From contig MKVQ01000019.1 in the NCBI GenBank assembly GCA_001899635.1, forward strand, positions 68,264-132,263: a stretch of 64,000 nt of DNA. Direction: 5' to 3'. The notes below the pieces were generated by a model, which was not told where the DNA came from, searched no databases, and worked only from the letters and a program-made list of their open reading frames with translations. Made by a program: the position numbers and the translations under genes. Positions 42,600 to 51,190 of the stretch are shown in pieces. Origin of the DNA: Myxococcales bacterium 68-20. Its GTDB lineage: Bacteria; Myxococcota_A; Polyangia; Polyangiales; Polyangiaceae. Every line of letters starts with the position of its first letter. Position 1 is the stretch's first letter.

Positions 42600-44864
42600 T
42601 CAGCCGAGAAGGAAGGAGGAGAGCACGACCAGGCCGAGGAGGGCCACCATCACAAGAAGAACTGCAGTGCAGACACGCTCGGCCGCGCGAGGCCCGTCCA
42701 TGTCCAGCTTGACCACCACTGCGCCGGCGGCGCGGTCGAGTGGCCGATCGACCTTCCCCGCGATCGCGCGGGAGAGACGCGTCAGCCTGGCCACGGCGCG
42801 CAACGACAGCTCGCCGAAGGCCGCCGGAACATCGTCGATGACGTCGCGATCCATCGCGCGGACCGAACGCTGGAGAAAGGTCGCCCCGCGGCCGATGCCG
42901 CTCGCCGTCCACGTGAGGACGGCGTACGGACGCCCGAGGGCGAGCAGCCACCGCGGCGGGACGCTCGACGCGCTCACCCGACGTGCGAGGAAGACGCCGC
43001 CCGAGGCAGCGAGGAGCGAGAGGACGACCGCCGCTGCCGCCATCGCCCGAGACGCCGGGGGCATGCCTGTCCCGACGAGCCGCCCTGCCAGCGGGAGGAC
43101 GTGCCCGCCGAACATCGTCGTCCCCGCCCCGAGCACGACGCCGCCGACGAGAGCGAGCACCGCGAGCACGATGACCAGGACGCCCTGCGCGCGGGAGTGG
43201 CCCGGATCCCGCGCCGACGCACGAACAATTGCATCATACACTCGAAATGCCCCAAGCGCGCCGAGCGCACAGGCGACGAGCAAGGTCACGACGACGGCTC
43301 CGGCGAACACCACCCGGCCTGAGCTTCCGGAGCCTGCAGAACCGAGCGCCGCCATGACCGCGAGGATGTAACCGCTCGACGTGCCCGCACCGGGGAGCAG
43401 ACCGACAGCGCCCGCACACGCCATCCCGAGCCAGCGCGCGTCGCGCCGGGCCTCGATCGCAGCTAGGGCCGCGCTAGTGGCGACCATCGCCGACGACGCG
43501 AGGATGAGCGAGGCGGCAGGTGCGCCGAGGCCCGCGGCGGCGACCGCGACGGAGGAGGCGGTCGCAAGGACGCCTCGGAGCGCCTTGTGTCCGTCGTCGA
43601 CGCACGCCGCGCGCGATGCGAGGAGCGCCGCCGACGCGGCGCCGAGGAGGACGACGAGCGCGCCATCGGGGCCGGAGGGATCGACGAGCGGCGCGAGCTT
43701 GATCGCGAGGTAAGGCGCCGGAACGGCCTCGAGCACGGACACGAGCGTGGAAGGACCGCGCCTGCTCGCGAGGGAGTGAAGATGCGCGAGCGCACCACCG
43801 AGCACGAGGAGGAGCACGATCGCCGACGCTCGAAGGCCGTTGATCGTCCGACCGGACAGCGCGGCCCGTACCGTCGCCTCCCCTCCGCCCGGCGCGAGAC
43901 GCGGGACGGCGAACTGGTCGTCGAGCGCGCGAAGGCTCGCGGTCGGACCGTAGGGAGTGAGGACGTGCGTGCGCCCGGACACGAGCGCGACGCGCGGCAC
44001 GACGACGTCGCCCGAGGCAGCCCCACCGTGGACGCGCAAGGTGTAGACGCCGGGCTCCACGGCGATCGCGAACGGCGCCGCGACGGGCTCGCTCGGAAGA
44101 TCCGCGTCGTCGGCGGACACCAGCGCGCCCGCATGCGTCGTCATCGCAAGGGTGGCCTTCTCGGGCGTGTTCGAAGGGGAGCTCGTCGCGACGAGCACGA
44201 AGCGGGGCGCGCCGTCGGGATCGTAGCCCTCGGGACCGAACGCACCGCCGAGGGACCAGAAGAGGAAGACGAACCCGAGCAGGACGGCGACGTTCCCCGC
44301 GAGCGCCGCCGTCCTCTGACCTGGCGTTCCTCCGCCAGCGAGGCCCCACGCTCCGATCGAGAGGAGCCCGAGCGAGACGAGAATCGGCGCAAAGCCGTCG
44401 CCCAAACAGAGGAGCATCGCGCCCGCCGTCACGAGGCCGGTCCAGGCGTGCCGCAGGCCGTCGTGCGAGCGAGACGACCACGACGTCTGGAGGGCGGATG
44501 CGCAGCCGACGAGCGCGACGACGAGGGCGAAGACGGCGCTCCGTGGGTCGAGCGCGAGATCGAACGCGAGGTCGAGCTGACCGAGCCTCGCCAGCTGCGC
44601 GACATGCTGGACGAGGATGTGACCTCGAGGGAGCAGCGCGAGCTGTGTCACCAGCACGATGGCGAGGCCGAGGGTCGCGACCGCACACGTGTTCGAGACG
44701 ATCGGCGCAACGAGGTCGTACGCGACGAGGCGCATCCGTCCGCTGCGGCTTGCTGGACGTGCAAACGCTGCCGCGAGCGCAGTCCACACGAGCGGGAGCA
44801 CGACGAGCCCAACGAGCGTCAGGACCGGCTGGACGATCGCAAGCGAGCCGGTGACCTCGAACAT
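42600..44864 (-). CDS. Complex I NuoL-like membrane protein with periplasmic insertion
   Basis: 754 residues, longer than typical NuoL (~610-650). About 14 spans surround a ~150-residue hydrophilic insertion at ~230-370 (EPGVYTLRVHGGAASGDVVV), which looks like a carboxypeptidase-regulatory or Ig-type domain. After it GPSTLVSVLEAVPAPYLAIKL and GHKALRGVLATASSVAVAA line up with the family's GPTPVSALIHAATMVTAG and DIKKxLAYSTxSQLGYM, but the family His/Lys positions appear substituted. The C-terminal VIDDVPAAFGELSLRAVARL resembles the NuoL end. No catalytic activity can be assigned. Confidence 0.78.
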   Translation of the reverse strand: MFEVTGSLAIVQPVLTLVGLVVLPLVWTALAAAFARPASRSGRMRLVAYDLVAPIVSNTCAVATLGLAIVLVTQLALLPRGHILVQHVAQLARLGQLDLAFDLALDPRSAVFALVVALVGCASALQTSWSSRSHDGLRHAWTGLVTAGAMLLCLGDGFAPILVSLGLLSIGAWGLAGGGTPGQRTAALAGNVAVLLGFVFLFWSLGGAFGPEGYDPDGAPRFVLVATSSPSNTPEKATLAMTTHAGALVSADDADLPSEPVAAPFAIAVEPGVYTLRVHGGAASGDVVVPRVALVSGRTHVLTPYGPTASLRALDDQFAVPRLAPGGGEATVRAALSGRTINGLRASAIVLLLVLGGALAHLHSLASRRGPSTLVSVLEAVPAPYLAIKLAPLVDPSGPDGALVVLLGAASAALLASRAACVDDGHKALRGVLATASSVAVAAAGLGAPAASLILASSAMVATSAALAAIEARRDARWLGMACAGAVGLLPGAGTSSGYILAVMAALGSAGSGSSGRVVFAGAVVVTLLVACALGALGAFRVYDAIVRASARDPGHSRAQGVLVIVLAVLALVGGVVLGAGTTMFGGHVLPLAGRLVGTGMPPASRAMAAAAVVLSLLAASGGVFLARRVSASSVPPRWLLALGRPYAVLTWTASGIGRGATFLQRSVRAMDRDVIDDVPAAFGELSLRAVARLTRLSRAIAGKVDRPLDRAAGAVVVKLDMDGPRAAERVCTAVLLVMVALLGLVVLSSFLLG

Positions 44865-45096
44865 CAGCCCTCAGCCGCGCCCGGGGAGCGAGCAAACGAA
44901 GGCGCGTGGACCGGCGGACGGGGCGGCGCTGTTCGATGGACGGGTGAGCCCCATGCGCGTGGGAAGATGATCCCCTCGTCACGAGGGCAAGGCAAGCGGC
45001 GGATCGAACCCGGCTCGCCCCTCGAACCAGAGCTGAGCCACACGTCCGGGCTCGGACCGGGCCGAGAACGCCGCGCTCGAAATGCCGCTGGCTTGC
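44865..45096 (-). other. Intergenic gap within the complex-I-like gene set
   Basis: 232 bases between the NuoH-like stop and the NuoL-like start. No gene, hairpin or promoter was recognised. The three genes could still be one transcript. Confidence 0.4.
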
Positions 45097-46932
45097 TCAG
45101 AGGAAAGGGCTTGCGTGCGGTTCGGGCCGGCCGAGCGCCGACCTCACGCGGGCCGCCATCCTCACGAGGAACAGGAGCGCGAGCGCGACCAGCGTCGCAC
45201 CGAACGCCGTCTCGACGGCGACACTCGGCACCAGCCGCCGCGACGCGGCGACGAGGGAGGCGGCAACGAGGAGGCCGGGCAGGAGCTTCTTCACGAAGAG
45301 CACCTGCGCGTGGCGCGGCTGGAGGCTCGGCGCCACCCGGCTCGAGCCGAGGAGGAGCGCGGCGAGCGCCCATGTCTTCACCACGAACGACGCCGCCGAG
45401 AGCAGGGCGAGGCCATGCCCTCGGACGACGACGACCCCGGGAAGCTGCCAGCCTCCGAGGAAGATCGTCACACCGAGCGCAGCAGCGAGGAGCAGGCCCG
45501 CGCGCTCGAGGAGCGCCGCACGCGCAGACGCAGGAGCCGGCGAGCTCGGCGCGAGCGATTCCTGCGCCGGCTGCTCGGACGGACGCGTGCGGAGGACGCC
45601 CGCGATCGCCGCCGCGTAGACGACGGCGAGGACCGCGCACGAGGGATGCCTCGCCGCATTGAACTGCCACGGCGCACCGCCCTGGATACGGACGATCTCG
45701 GCGAGCTCGAGCGCGCCGACCTGACCGATCGCGAGCGCGAGGGCACCTGCCATCGCGACGACGGCGAGCGCCATCCGGAGCAGCGTGCGCAACGACGCGA
45801 GCGGACCGCGCTCGCGCACGACGCGCGACGCAACCAGCATCGACGTCGACGCCACCAGCAGCACGACACCGTCGACCTCGCGCCCGACGACGTACGGCGT
45901 GAGCGCGAATGTAGCGATCACCGCAGAAACAATCGCGGAGAGCGCAGCATGGCGACCGCTCCCGAAGAGCGCGTGAAGGAGCGCACGCCACGTCGTCCGC
46001 CGAACCCGCGACGCGATCCTGTGCTCGAGCGCCGCGAGCGACGGCGGCCCCGGAAGCACGAGGAGCACGAGCACCGCGAGCGCGAGCCCCACGATGAGGA
46101 GCGCAGGCGCATATTCGGTCGGAATGCGCTCGCCGGAGTACTCGATGAGCGAGAGCGTTTTGGTCTCTTCCGTGCCGGAGTCGCCGTGCCGGATCGCGAG
46201 CTCGACCGCTCGAGCCGACGCGGGCAGGACATCGCCGACGGAGAGCACGTTGACGCCGTCGACGCTGACGAGGACGTCGCCGACCTGAATCCCTGCTCGC
46301 TCCGCAGGCGAGCCCGCGCCCACCTGCTCGATCGGCAGACCGCGCGGCGACGGCGCCCCCGGCGCGATGCCGAAGAACGCAAGGACACGACGACCTTCGG
46401 CGATCCGCCCCTCGAGGACGCTCGCGCGCGCGGACGACGGCATGACGTCGAGCTCGACGCCGCGGAGCACGCCGACGAGCGGCGGAGCTCCCTGGTTGTC
46501 GGAGGCGAAGGCCACCTCGACGTCACCGCGGAACGTCGCATGGGCAGCCCAATCGCCGCGCCCGCAGAGCTGTTCTGCGAGGGCCTCGCGCACGACGAGC
46601 TCGAGGCGGTCCGGCGTCGCGACCGTGCCTTCGGTGTCGATGCTCACGCCGCGCATCGGCGGCTCGCCCGGACGGAAGACCGTCCCCTCGAGCGTGACCC
46701 GGCCGGTGCGCCCTTGCGGGAAGCCGTTCCCGCGGATCTCGAGCCGATCGCCCGGCTCGATCTCGCGCGGAGTGAGCTCCGTCACCTCGACGAGGGGCGG
46801 AGCGATCTGTCGCTCGCATCCCATCACGAGGAGCGCTGCGACGCAGAGGTACGCGAGCCTCCAGAGGCTGGTGAGCGCGAAGAAGTGGCTCGAAGCCGCG
46901 CGGAACGGGGACACCACGAGACCTTCGTACAT
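45097..46932 (-). CDS. Complex I NuoH-like membrane protein with lipobox, IPT-like and PDZ domains
   Basis: 611 residues. An N-terminal signal with lipobox (LAYLCVAALLVMGC) is followed by a strand-rich IPT/TIG-like part (ELTPREIEPGDRLEIRGNGF), then a PDZ domain near 190-265 (IEQVGAGSPAERAGIQVGDVL, VSVDGVNVLSVGD). About nine spans follow, of NuoH type: TFALTPYVVGREVDGVVLLV, and SFVVKTWALAALLL with QPRHAQVLFVKKLLPGLL, matching the family's C-terminal KTxxxxWVRxTxPRxRxDQxMxxxWKxLxP. The quinone-site acidic loops are not evident. It is the first gene of the trio with the NuoL- and NuoM-like genes. Confidence 0.78.
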   Translation of the reverse strand: MYEGLVVSPFRAASSHFFALTSLWRLAYLCVAALLVMGCERQIAPPLVEVTELTPREIEPGDRLEIRGNGFPQGRTGRVTLEGTVFRPGEPPMRGVSIDTEGTVATPDRLELVVREALAEQLCGRGDWAAHATFRGDVEVAFASDNQGAPPLVGVLRGVELDVMPSSARASVLEGRIAEGRRVLAFFGIAPGAPSPRGLPIEQVGAGSPAERAGIQVGDVLVSVDGVNVLSVGDVLPASARAVELAIRHGDSGTEETKTLSLIEYSGERIPTEYAPALLIVGLALAVLVLLVLPGPPSLAALEHRIASRVRRTTWRALLHALFGSGRHAALSAIVSAVIATFALTPYVVGREVDGVVLLVASTSMLVASRVVRERGPLASLRTLLRMALAVVAMAGALALAIGQVGALELAEIVRIQGGAPWQFNAARHPSCAVLAVVYAAAIAGVLRTRPSEQPAQESLAPSSPAPASARAALLERAGLLLAAALGVTIFLGGWQLPGVVVVRGHGLALLSAASFVVKTWALAALLLGSSRVAPSLQPRHAQVLFVKKLLPGLLVAASLVAASRRLVPSVAVETAFGATLVALALLFLVRMAARVRSALGRPEPHASPFL

Positions 46933-47126
46933 AGAGGACGGCCCCTTCGTTTACGACTTTTCGGCGATCTCTCGCGAAGCCGACTCCCGATGCTCGCGCT
47001 CGATCGCAGGGCCGCCTGCCTCCCTCGCGGGCCGGGGCGAGGCCGAGACATTTGCAGCGTCGCCCGGTGCTAGCATCCGCCCGCCAGCGGCGGAGGCCGC
47101 ATGCAGAGGACGAGGAGTCTCCACCA
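46933..47126. promoter_or_regulatory. Divergent intergenic region
   Basis: 194 bases between divergently read genes (NuoH-like, minus; manC-like, plus); both promoters should be here. No clear box or hairpin could be picked by eye. Confidence 0.4.
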
Positions 47127-48197
47127 ATGTCGAAGGTCTATGCGGTCATCATGGCGGGCGGCGCGGGCACGCGGTTCTGGCCGGCCTCACGGTCGCTCCG
47201 TCCGAAGCAGCTCTTGCCGCTCGCCGGCGCCGAGAACGAGACGCTCCTCGCGGCGACCGTCCGGCGACTCCGGCCGCTGGTGACCGAAGACCGCGTCGTC
47301 GTCGTCACCGGCGAGCACCTCGCCGAGGCCACGGCGCGCGCCGTCCCCGGCGTTCCGACACCGCAGATCCTCCGCGAGCCCGCGCCGCGCAACACCGCCC
47401 CGTGCATCGCGTGGGCGAACGCGATGATCGCGCGCCTCGACCCCGACGCCGTCGTGATGGTGCTCCCGAGCGATCACTTCATGACGGACGAGCCAGGGTT
47501 TCAGCGGGTCCTCGCCGCGGCGGTGGCGAGCGCCGAACGCGGCCGTGTGACCACCGTAGGCATCGTGCCGACGCGACCGGAGACCGGCTACGGCTACATC
47601 GAGGTCGGTGACGCCCTCGACGGTGAAGCCCGAGCGGTGAAGCGTTTCGTGGAGAAGCCCGACCGCGCGCGCGCCGAGTCGTTCGTCGCGGCGGGGCCGT
47701 CGAGCTACCTCTGGAATGCGGGGATGTTCTTCTTCCGCGTCCGAGACATGGCCGCGCTCCTCACGCGGCATCTCCCGGCCGTCGCCTCCGGCGTGGCGCG
47801 CATGTTGGAGGGCGGCGAGGCGCTCGTGCATGAGGTCTTTCCGACCCTCGAGAGCATCTCGATTGACCACGGGGTCATGGAGAAGGCCGAGGGTCTCGCC
47901 GTCGTCCCCGGTGACTTCGGCTGGAACGACGTCGGGAGCTGGCAGTCGGCCTGGGAGCTCGCCGACCGCGATCCGAACGGCAACGCCCTCGGCCCGAGCG
48001 ATCTCGTCATCGACGGGAAGGACAACCTCGTCCGCTCGCTCGGCGCCTCGAAGAAGACCATCGCCCTCGTCGGCGTGAACGACCTCGTGGTCGTCGAGAC
48101 CGACGACGCCATCCTCGTCATCCCCCGCGAGCGCGCCCAGGACGTGCGGCTGGTGGTGGACGCGCTCAAGAAGGCCGGGAAGACGGCGCTGCTCTGA
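47127..48197 (+). CDS. manC: Mannose-1-phosphate guanylyltransferase
   Basis: 356 residues. The nucleotidyltransferase signature MAGGAGTRFWPASRSLRPKQ (family GGxGTRLWPxSR) is at the N-terminus, with VLPSDHFM, GYGYIEVG, FVEKPDRARAE and WNAGMFFF further on. It makes GDP-mannose from mannose-1-phosphate and GTP for glycans. It lacks the C-terminal isomerase domain of bifunctional AlgA-type enzymes, matching ManC monofunctional size. The start at 47127 follows GGAGTCTCCACCA. Confidence 0.95.
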   Translation: MSKVYAVIMAGGAGTRFWPASRSLRPKQLLPLAGAENETLLAATVRRLRPLVTEDRVVVVTGEHLAEATARAVPGVPTPQILREPAPRNTAPCIAWANAMIARLDPDAVVMVLPSDHFMTDEPGFQRVLAAAVASAERGRVTTVGIVPTRPETGYGYIEVGDALDGEARAVKRFVEKPDRARAESFVAAGPSSYLWNAGMFFFRVRDMAALLTRHLPAVASGVARMLEGGEALVHEVFPTLESISIDHGVMEKAEGLAVVPGDFGWNDVGSWQSAWELADRDPNGNALGPSDLVIDGKDNLVRSLGASKKTIALVGVNDLVVVETDDAILVIPRERAQDVRLVVDALKKAGKTALL

Positions 48198-48241
48198 GCG
48201 CCAGCCGAGCCGCACGCGCGAAGCCGTGGTAGGAACGGCCG

Positions 48242-49177
48242 ATGCCGATCCAGTGGTACCCCGGCCACATGACGAAGGCTCGGCGCCTCATCGCCGATTC
48301 GATGCCGTCGCAGGACGTGGTCATCGAGGTGCTCGACGCGCGCATGCCACGCTCGAGCGAGAACCCCGTCGTCACCGAGCTCCGCCGGCACAAGCCCGTC
48401 ATCAAGGTGCTCAGCAAGAGCGACCTCGCCGATCCGGCGATCACCAAGGCGTGGATCCGCTTCTTCGAGGAAGAGGTTCACCCGAGCCCAGGCGACGGGC
48501 TCGCCCCCGGCAAGGTCGTCGCGATCGCGCTGACGACCACACGCCCCGGCGAGGCGAAGACGAAGCTGCCGGAGCTGTGCAAGCAGCTCGCCTTGCACCC
48601 GCGTGGGCCGGGCAAGACCCCGCGGGTGATCATCGTGGGCATCCCCAACGTCGGGAAGTCGACCCTCATCAACACGCTGATGGATCGCAAGGTCGCCAAG
48701 GTCGGCGACGAGCCCGCGGTCACCAAGGGCCAGCAGCTCGTGACGCTGAAGAGCGGCATGACCATCTCGGACAACCCCGGGATCATGTGGCCGAAGATCG
48801 AGGACGAAGACGCCTCCCTCCGGCTCGCGTTCGGCGGAGCGATCCCCGACTCCGCGCTCGACTACGAGACCGTCGGGTTCTGGGGCGCGAAGTATCTGCT
48901 CGGTCGCTACCCGGCGCTCTTGATGGCCCGCTACAAGCTGAAGGCGCTTCCGGAGACGCCGATGGCGCTGCTCCAGGAGATCGGGAAGAGGCGCGGCGGC
49001 CTCCGCGCCGGCGGCGTCGTCGATCTGCACAAGGCCGCCGACGCGTTGATCCACGACTTCCGCCACGGCGCGATCGGACGCATCAGCCTCGAGTCGCCTC
49101 CCGAGCCCGAGCCCGAACGCGAGACCGAGACCGTGGAGGACGACCTCGACGAGCTCGGAGCACCGGAGGACCAATGA
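48242..49177 (+). CDS. rbgA: RbgA/YlqF-type ribosome-assembly GTPase
   Basis: 311 residues. It opens IQWYPGHMTKARR, the family signature. The GTPase motifs are circularly permuted as expected: G4 (SKSD, near 59) comes before G1 (GIPNVGKSTLIN, near 134), and then G3 DNPG. The permutation is typical of YlqF/YqeH GTPases that mature the large ribosomal subunit. The end is acidic (EPEPERETETVEDD). The next gene overlaps by four bases. Confidence 0.95.
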   Translation: MPIQWYPGHMTKARRLIADSMPSQDVVIEVLDARMPRSSENPVVTELRRHKPVIKVLSKSDLADPAITKAWIRFFEEEVHPSPGDGLAPGKVVAIALTTTRPGEAKTKLPELCKQLALHPRGPGKTPRVIIVGIPNVGKSTLINTLMDRKVAKVGDEPAVTKGQQLVTLKSGMTISDNPGIMWPKIEDEDASLRLAFGGAIPDSALDYETVGFWGAKYLLGRYPALLMARYKLKALPETPMALLQEIGKRRGGLRAGGVVDLHKAADALIHDFRHGAIGRISLESPPEPEPERETETVEDDLDELGAPEDQ

Positions 49178-49701
49178 GCGACGCCGAGATTCGCCCCGCG
49201 CGACTCGAAGAAGCCGAGGTCCTGGCGGCACTGGGACGGACGACCTTCATCGACACCTTCATCCACGAGTTCGGCATCCCGTACCCGCCGGAGGATCTGG
49301 CCGCGTACATGGACGCGAGCTTCAGCGCCGAGGCAACGCGCAAGAGGCTGCTCGATTCCTCCCAGGTCTGGTGGACGGCCTCGATCGACGGCGAGATCGT
49401 CGGCTTCGCCAACGCGGGCCCGAACACGCTGCCCCACGCCGACGCGCGCGCGAGCCACGCCGAGCTCCGCCGGCTCTACATCGCGAAGCGCGCCCAAGGA
49501 AGGGGCATCGGCACGCGGCTCCTGACCACGGCGCTCACGTGGATGGAGGCTCACACCGACGGCCCGCTCTGGATCGGCGTGTGGAGCGGCAACCTGAAAG
49601 CGCAGAGGCTCTACGCCGGCTACGGCTTCACGAAAGCTGGAGAGTACAAGTATCCCGTCGGGACCTGGTACGACGACGAGTTCATCCTGCGTCGCGGATG
49701 A
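49174..49701 (+). CDS. GNAT-family N-acetyltransferase
   Basis: 175 residues. GNAT landmarks include AELRRLYIAKRAQGRGIGTRLL, with the acetyl-CoA-binding R/QxxGxG segment (QGRGIG), and the late GVWSGNLKAQRLYAGYGF. It resembles acetyltransferases that modify amines or protein N-termini (RimI-like); the substrate is unknown. The start overlaps the RbgA stop (ATGA). Confidence 0.92.
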   Translation: MSDAEIRPARLEEAEVLAALGRTTFIDTFIHEFGIPYPPEDLAAYMDASFSAEATRKRLLDSSQVWWTASIDGEIVGFANAGPNTLPHADARASHAELRRLYIAKRAQGRGIGTRLLTTALTWMEAHTDGPLWIGVWSGNLKAQRLYAGYGFTKAGEYKYPVGTWYDDEFILRRG

Positions 49702-49721
49702 CCGCCGTCGAGTCGAGCAGC

Positions 49722-50867
49722 TCAGCCCGCGAGGATGTGCTTCGCGATGACCATGCGCTGCACTTCGCTCGTGCCCTCGCCGATCTCGCAGAGCTTCGCG
49801 TCGCGGAGGTGCCGCTCGACGTGGAACTCGCGCGTGTAGCCGTAGCCGCCGTGGATCTGGAGCGCCTTGTTGCAGGCGCGTGACGACGCCTCGCTCGCGA
49901 AGAGCTTCGCCATCGAGGCCTCCTTCGAGAACGGGCGGCCCTGATCGGCGAGCCACGCGGCGCGGTAAGTGAGGAGCTGCGCGGCGTCGAGCTCGGTCTT
50001 CATGTCGGCGAGCATCCACTGCACCGCCTGGAAGTCCGCGATCGGCTTGTTGAACTGCTTGCGGTCCTTCGCGTAGCCGACCGCCATGTCGAGGACGCCA
50101 TAGCCGAGCCCGAGCGCCATCGCCGCGATCGAGATCCGGCCGCGATCGAGGATCTTCATCGTGTCGGTGAAGCCGTGATCGATCTCGCCGACGCGCTGCT
50201 CGTCGCCGACGACCACGTTGTCGAGCGTGAGCTCGACCGTGTCGCTCGAACGGCAGCCGAGCTTCTCGAGATGCTTCGACGCCGAGAAGCCCTTGGTCCC
50301 GTGCTCGACGATGAACGCCGAGATGCCCTTCTGCTTGGCGACGTCGGGGTTCGTGCGCGCAAGGACGACGCAGAAGCCGCCGACGCTCCCCTGCGTGATG
50401 AACATCTTCGTCCCGTTGAGGACCCACTTGTCGCCCTCGCGACGGGCGGTCGTGCGAAGCCCGGCGCTGTCGCTGCCGCTCCCCGGCTCGGTGAGCGCCC
50501 AGGCGGCGAGCCACTCGCCCTTGGCCGCCTTCGGCAGGTACTTCTGCTTCTGAGCCTCGGTGCCGAACGCGAGAATGTGACCGGTACCGAGCCCGTTATG
50601 CGACGCGACGGTGAGGGCGAGCGAGCCGTCCGCCCGCGCGATCTCCTCGACGCAAATGGCGTAGCTCGTGATGTCCATCCCCGAGCCCTCGTACTCCTCC
50701 GGGATGCGGATGCCGAGGAGACCGAGCTCCGCCAGACGCGGCACGATCTCCGTCGGGAACCGCTCTTCCTCGTCCCACTTGCGGGCATGAGGCAGAACCT
50801 CGGCGCGCGCGAACTCACGGACGGTCTTGCGGAGGAGCTCGTGATGCTCGGAGAGCGTGAAATCCAT
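49722..50867 (-). CDS. Acyl-CoA dehydrogenase
   Basis: 381 residues, normal size. Family motifs are AWALTEPGSGSDSAGLRTTA, MFITQGSVGGFCVVLART, RKQFNKPIADFQAVQWMLADM, QIHGGYGYTREFHVERHLRDAKLCEIGEGTSEVQ; the catalytic base is the Glu in GEGTSE. It uses FAD to introduce a double bond in acyl-CoA (short- or medium-chain or isovaleryl type) and passes electrons to ETF. It stands alone and converges with the acetyltransferase gene. Confidence 0.96.
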   Translation of the reverse strand: MDFTLSEHHELLRKTVREFARAEVLPHARKWDEEERFPTEIVPRLAELGLLGIRIPEEYEGSGMDITSYAICVEEIARADGSLALTVASHNGLGTGHILAFGTEAQKQKYLPKAAKGEWLAAWALTEPGSGSDSAGLRTTARREGDKWVLNGTKMFITQGSVGGFCVVLARTNPDVAKQKGISAFIVEHGTKGFSASKHLEKLGCRSSDTVELTLDNVVVGDEQRVGEIDHGFTDTMKILDRGRISIAAMALGLGYGVLDMAVGYAKDRKQFNKPIADFQAVQWMLADMKTELDAAQLLTYRAAWLADQGRPFSKEASMAKLFASEASSRACNKALQIHGGYGYTREFHVERHLRDAKLCEIGEGTSEVQRMVIAKHILAG

Positions 50868-50918
50868 GGGACGTCACGGTTCTAGGTGCCGACCGCTCGC
50901 GACGTCAATGGCCGAGTC

Positions 50919-50963
50919 GCCCGCAGAGGCGAGCGGAGCCGGAGCCGCGCGGATCAACGGACA
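50919..50963 (+). repeat. 45-bp direct repeat, left copy
   Basis: Identical over 45 bases to 53001-53045. The sequence encodes PAEASGAGAARINGH in one frame, which is the C-terminus of the VgrG-like fragment at the right copy. The left copy has no related sequence before it. The pair encloses the sugar-dehydrogenase gene. Confidence 0.9.
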
Positions 50964-51156
50964 CCTTCGCATGCCCGCCTTTGCGCAGCCATGTCATGGC
51001 TCGAAGAGCCACGCGCTCGGCGAGAACGTAGAGCTCCGCGCTGCTCGGAGGCGCCGCCGGCACGACGCTCGGCGCGGAGCCGTCGTCGGCTTCGACGTAC
51101 ACGCCATCGAGGGCACATGTCCTCTCATGCCTCATGCCGCATCCCCGAGGATGCAC
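50964..51156 (-). pseudogene. IS91-type transposase fragment
   Basis: The minus-strand frame encodes CALDGVYVEADDGSAPSVVP and AAPPSSAELYVLAERVALRA, then MTWLRKGGHAK. This resembles the central part of IS91-type transposases (HSLVLDGVYVxDxxG...PxFVPxPPPxxxEv...). It is too short to be functional and is cut by the 45-bp repeat. The remnant at 6889 covers a different, later part. Confidence 0.5.
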
Positions 51157-51190
51157 GTCCCTCGGGGAGCGAGCATGCGCATCCGGGACT

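Larger units (their letters stand above)
50868..51190. other. Mosaic stretch with gene fragments
   Basis: 323 bases without an intact gene. It holds the left 45-bp repeat (50919-50963) and, on the minus strand, about 75 codons that look like part of an IS91-type transposase. No promoter seen. Confidence 0.55.

Noticed and set aside
50905-51156. 83-codon minus frame as a normal gene
   Set aside because: It matches only the middle of an IS91-type transposase and runs into the 45-bp repeat, so it is treated as a fragment.
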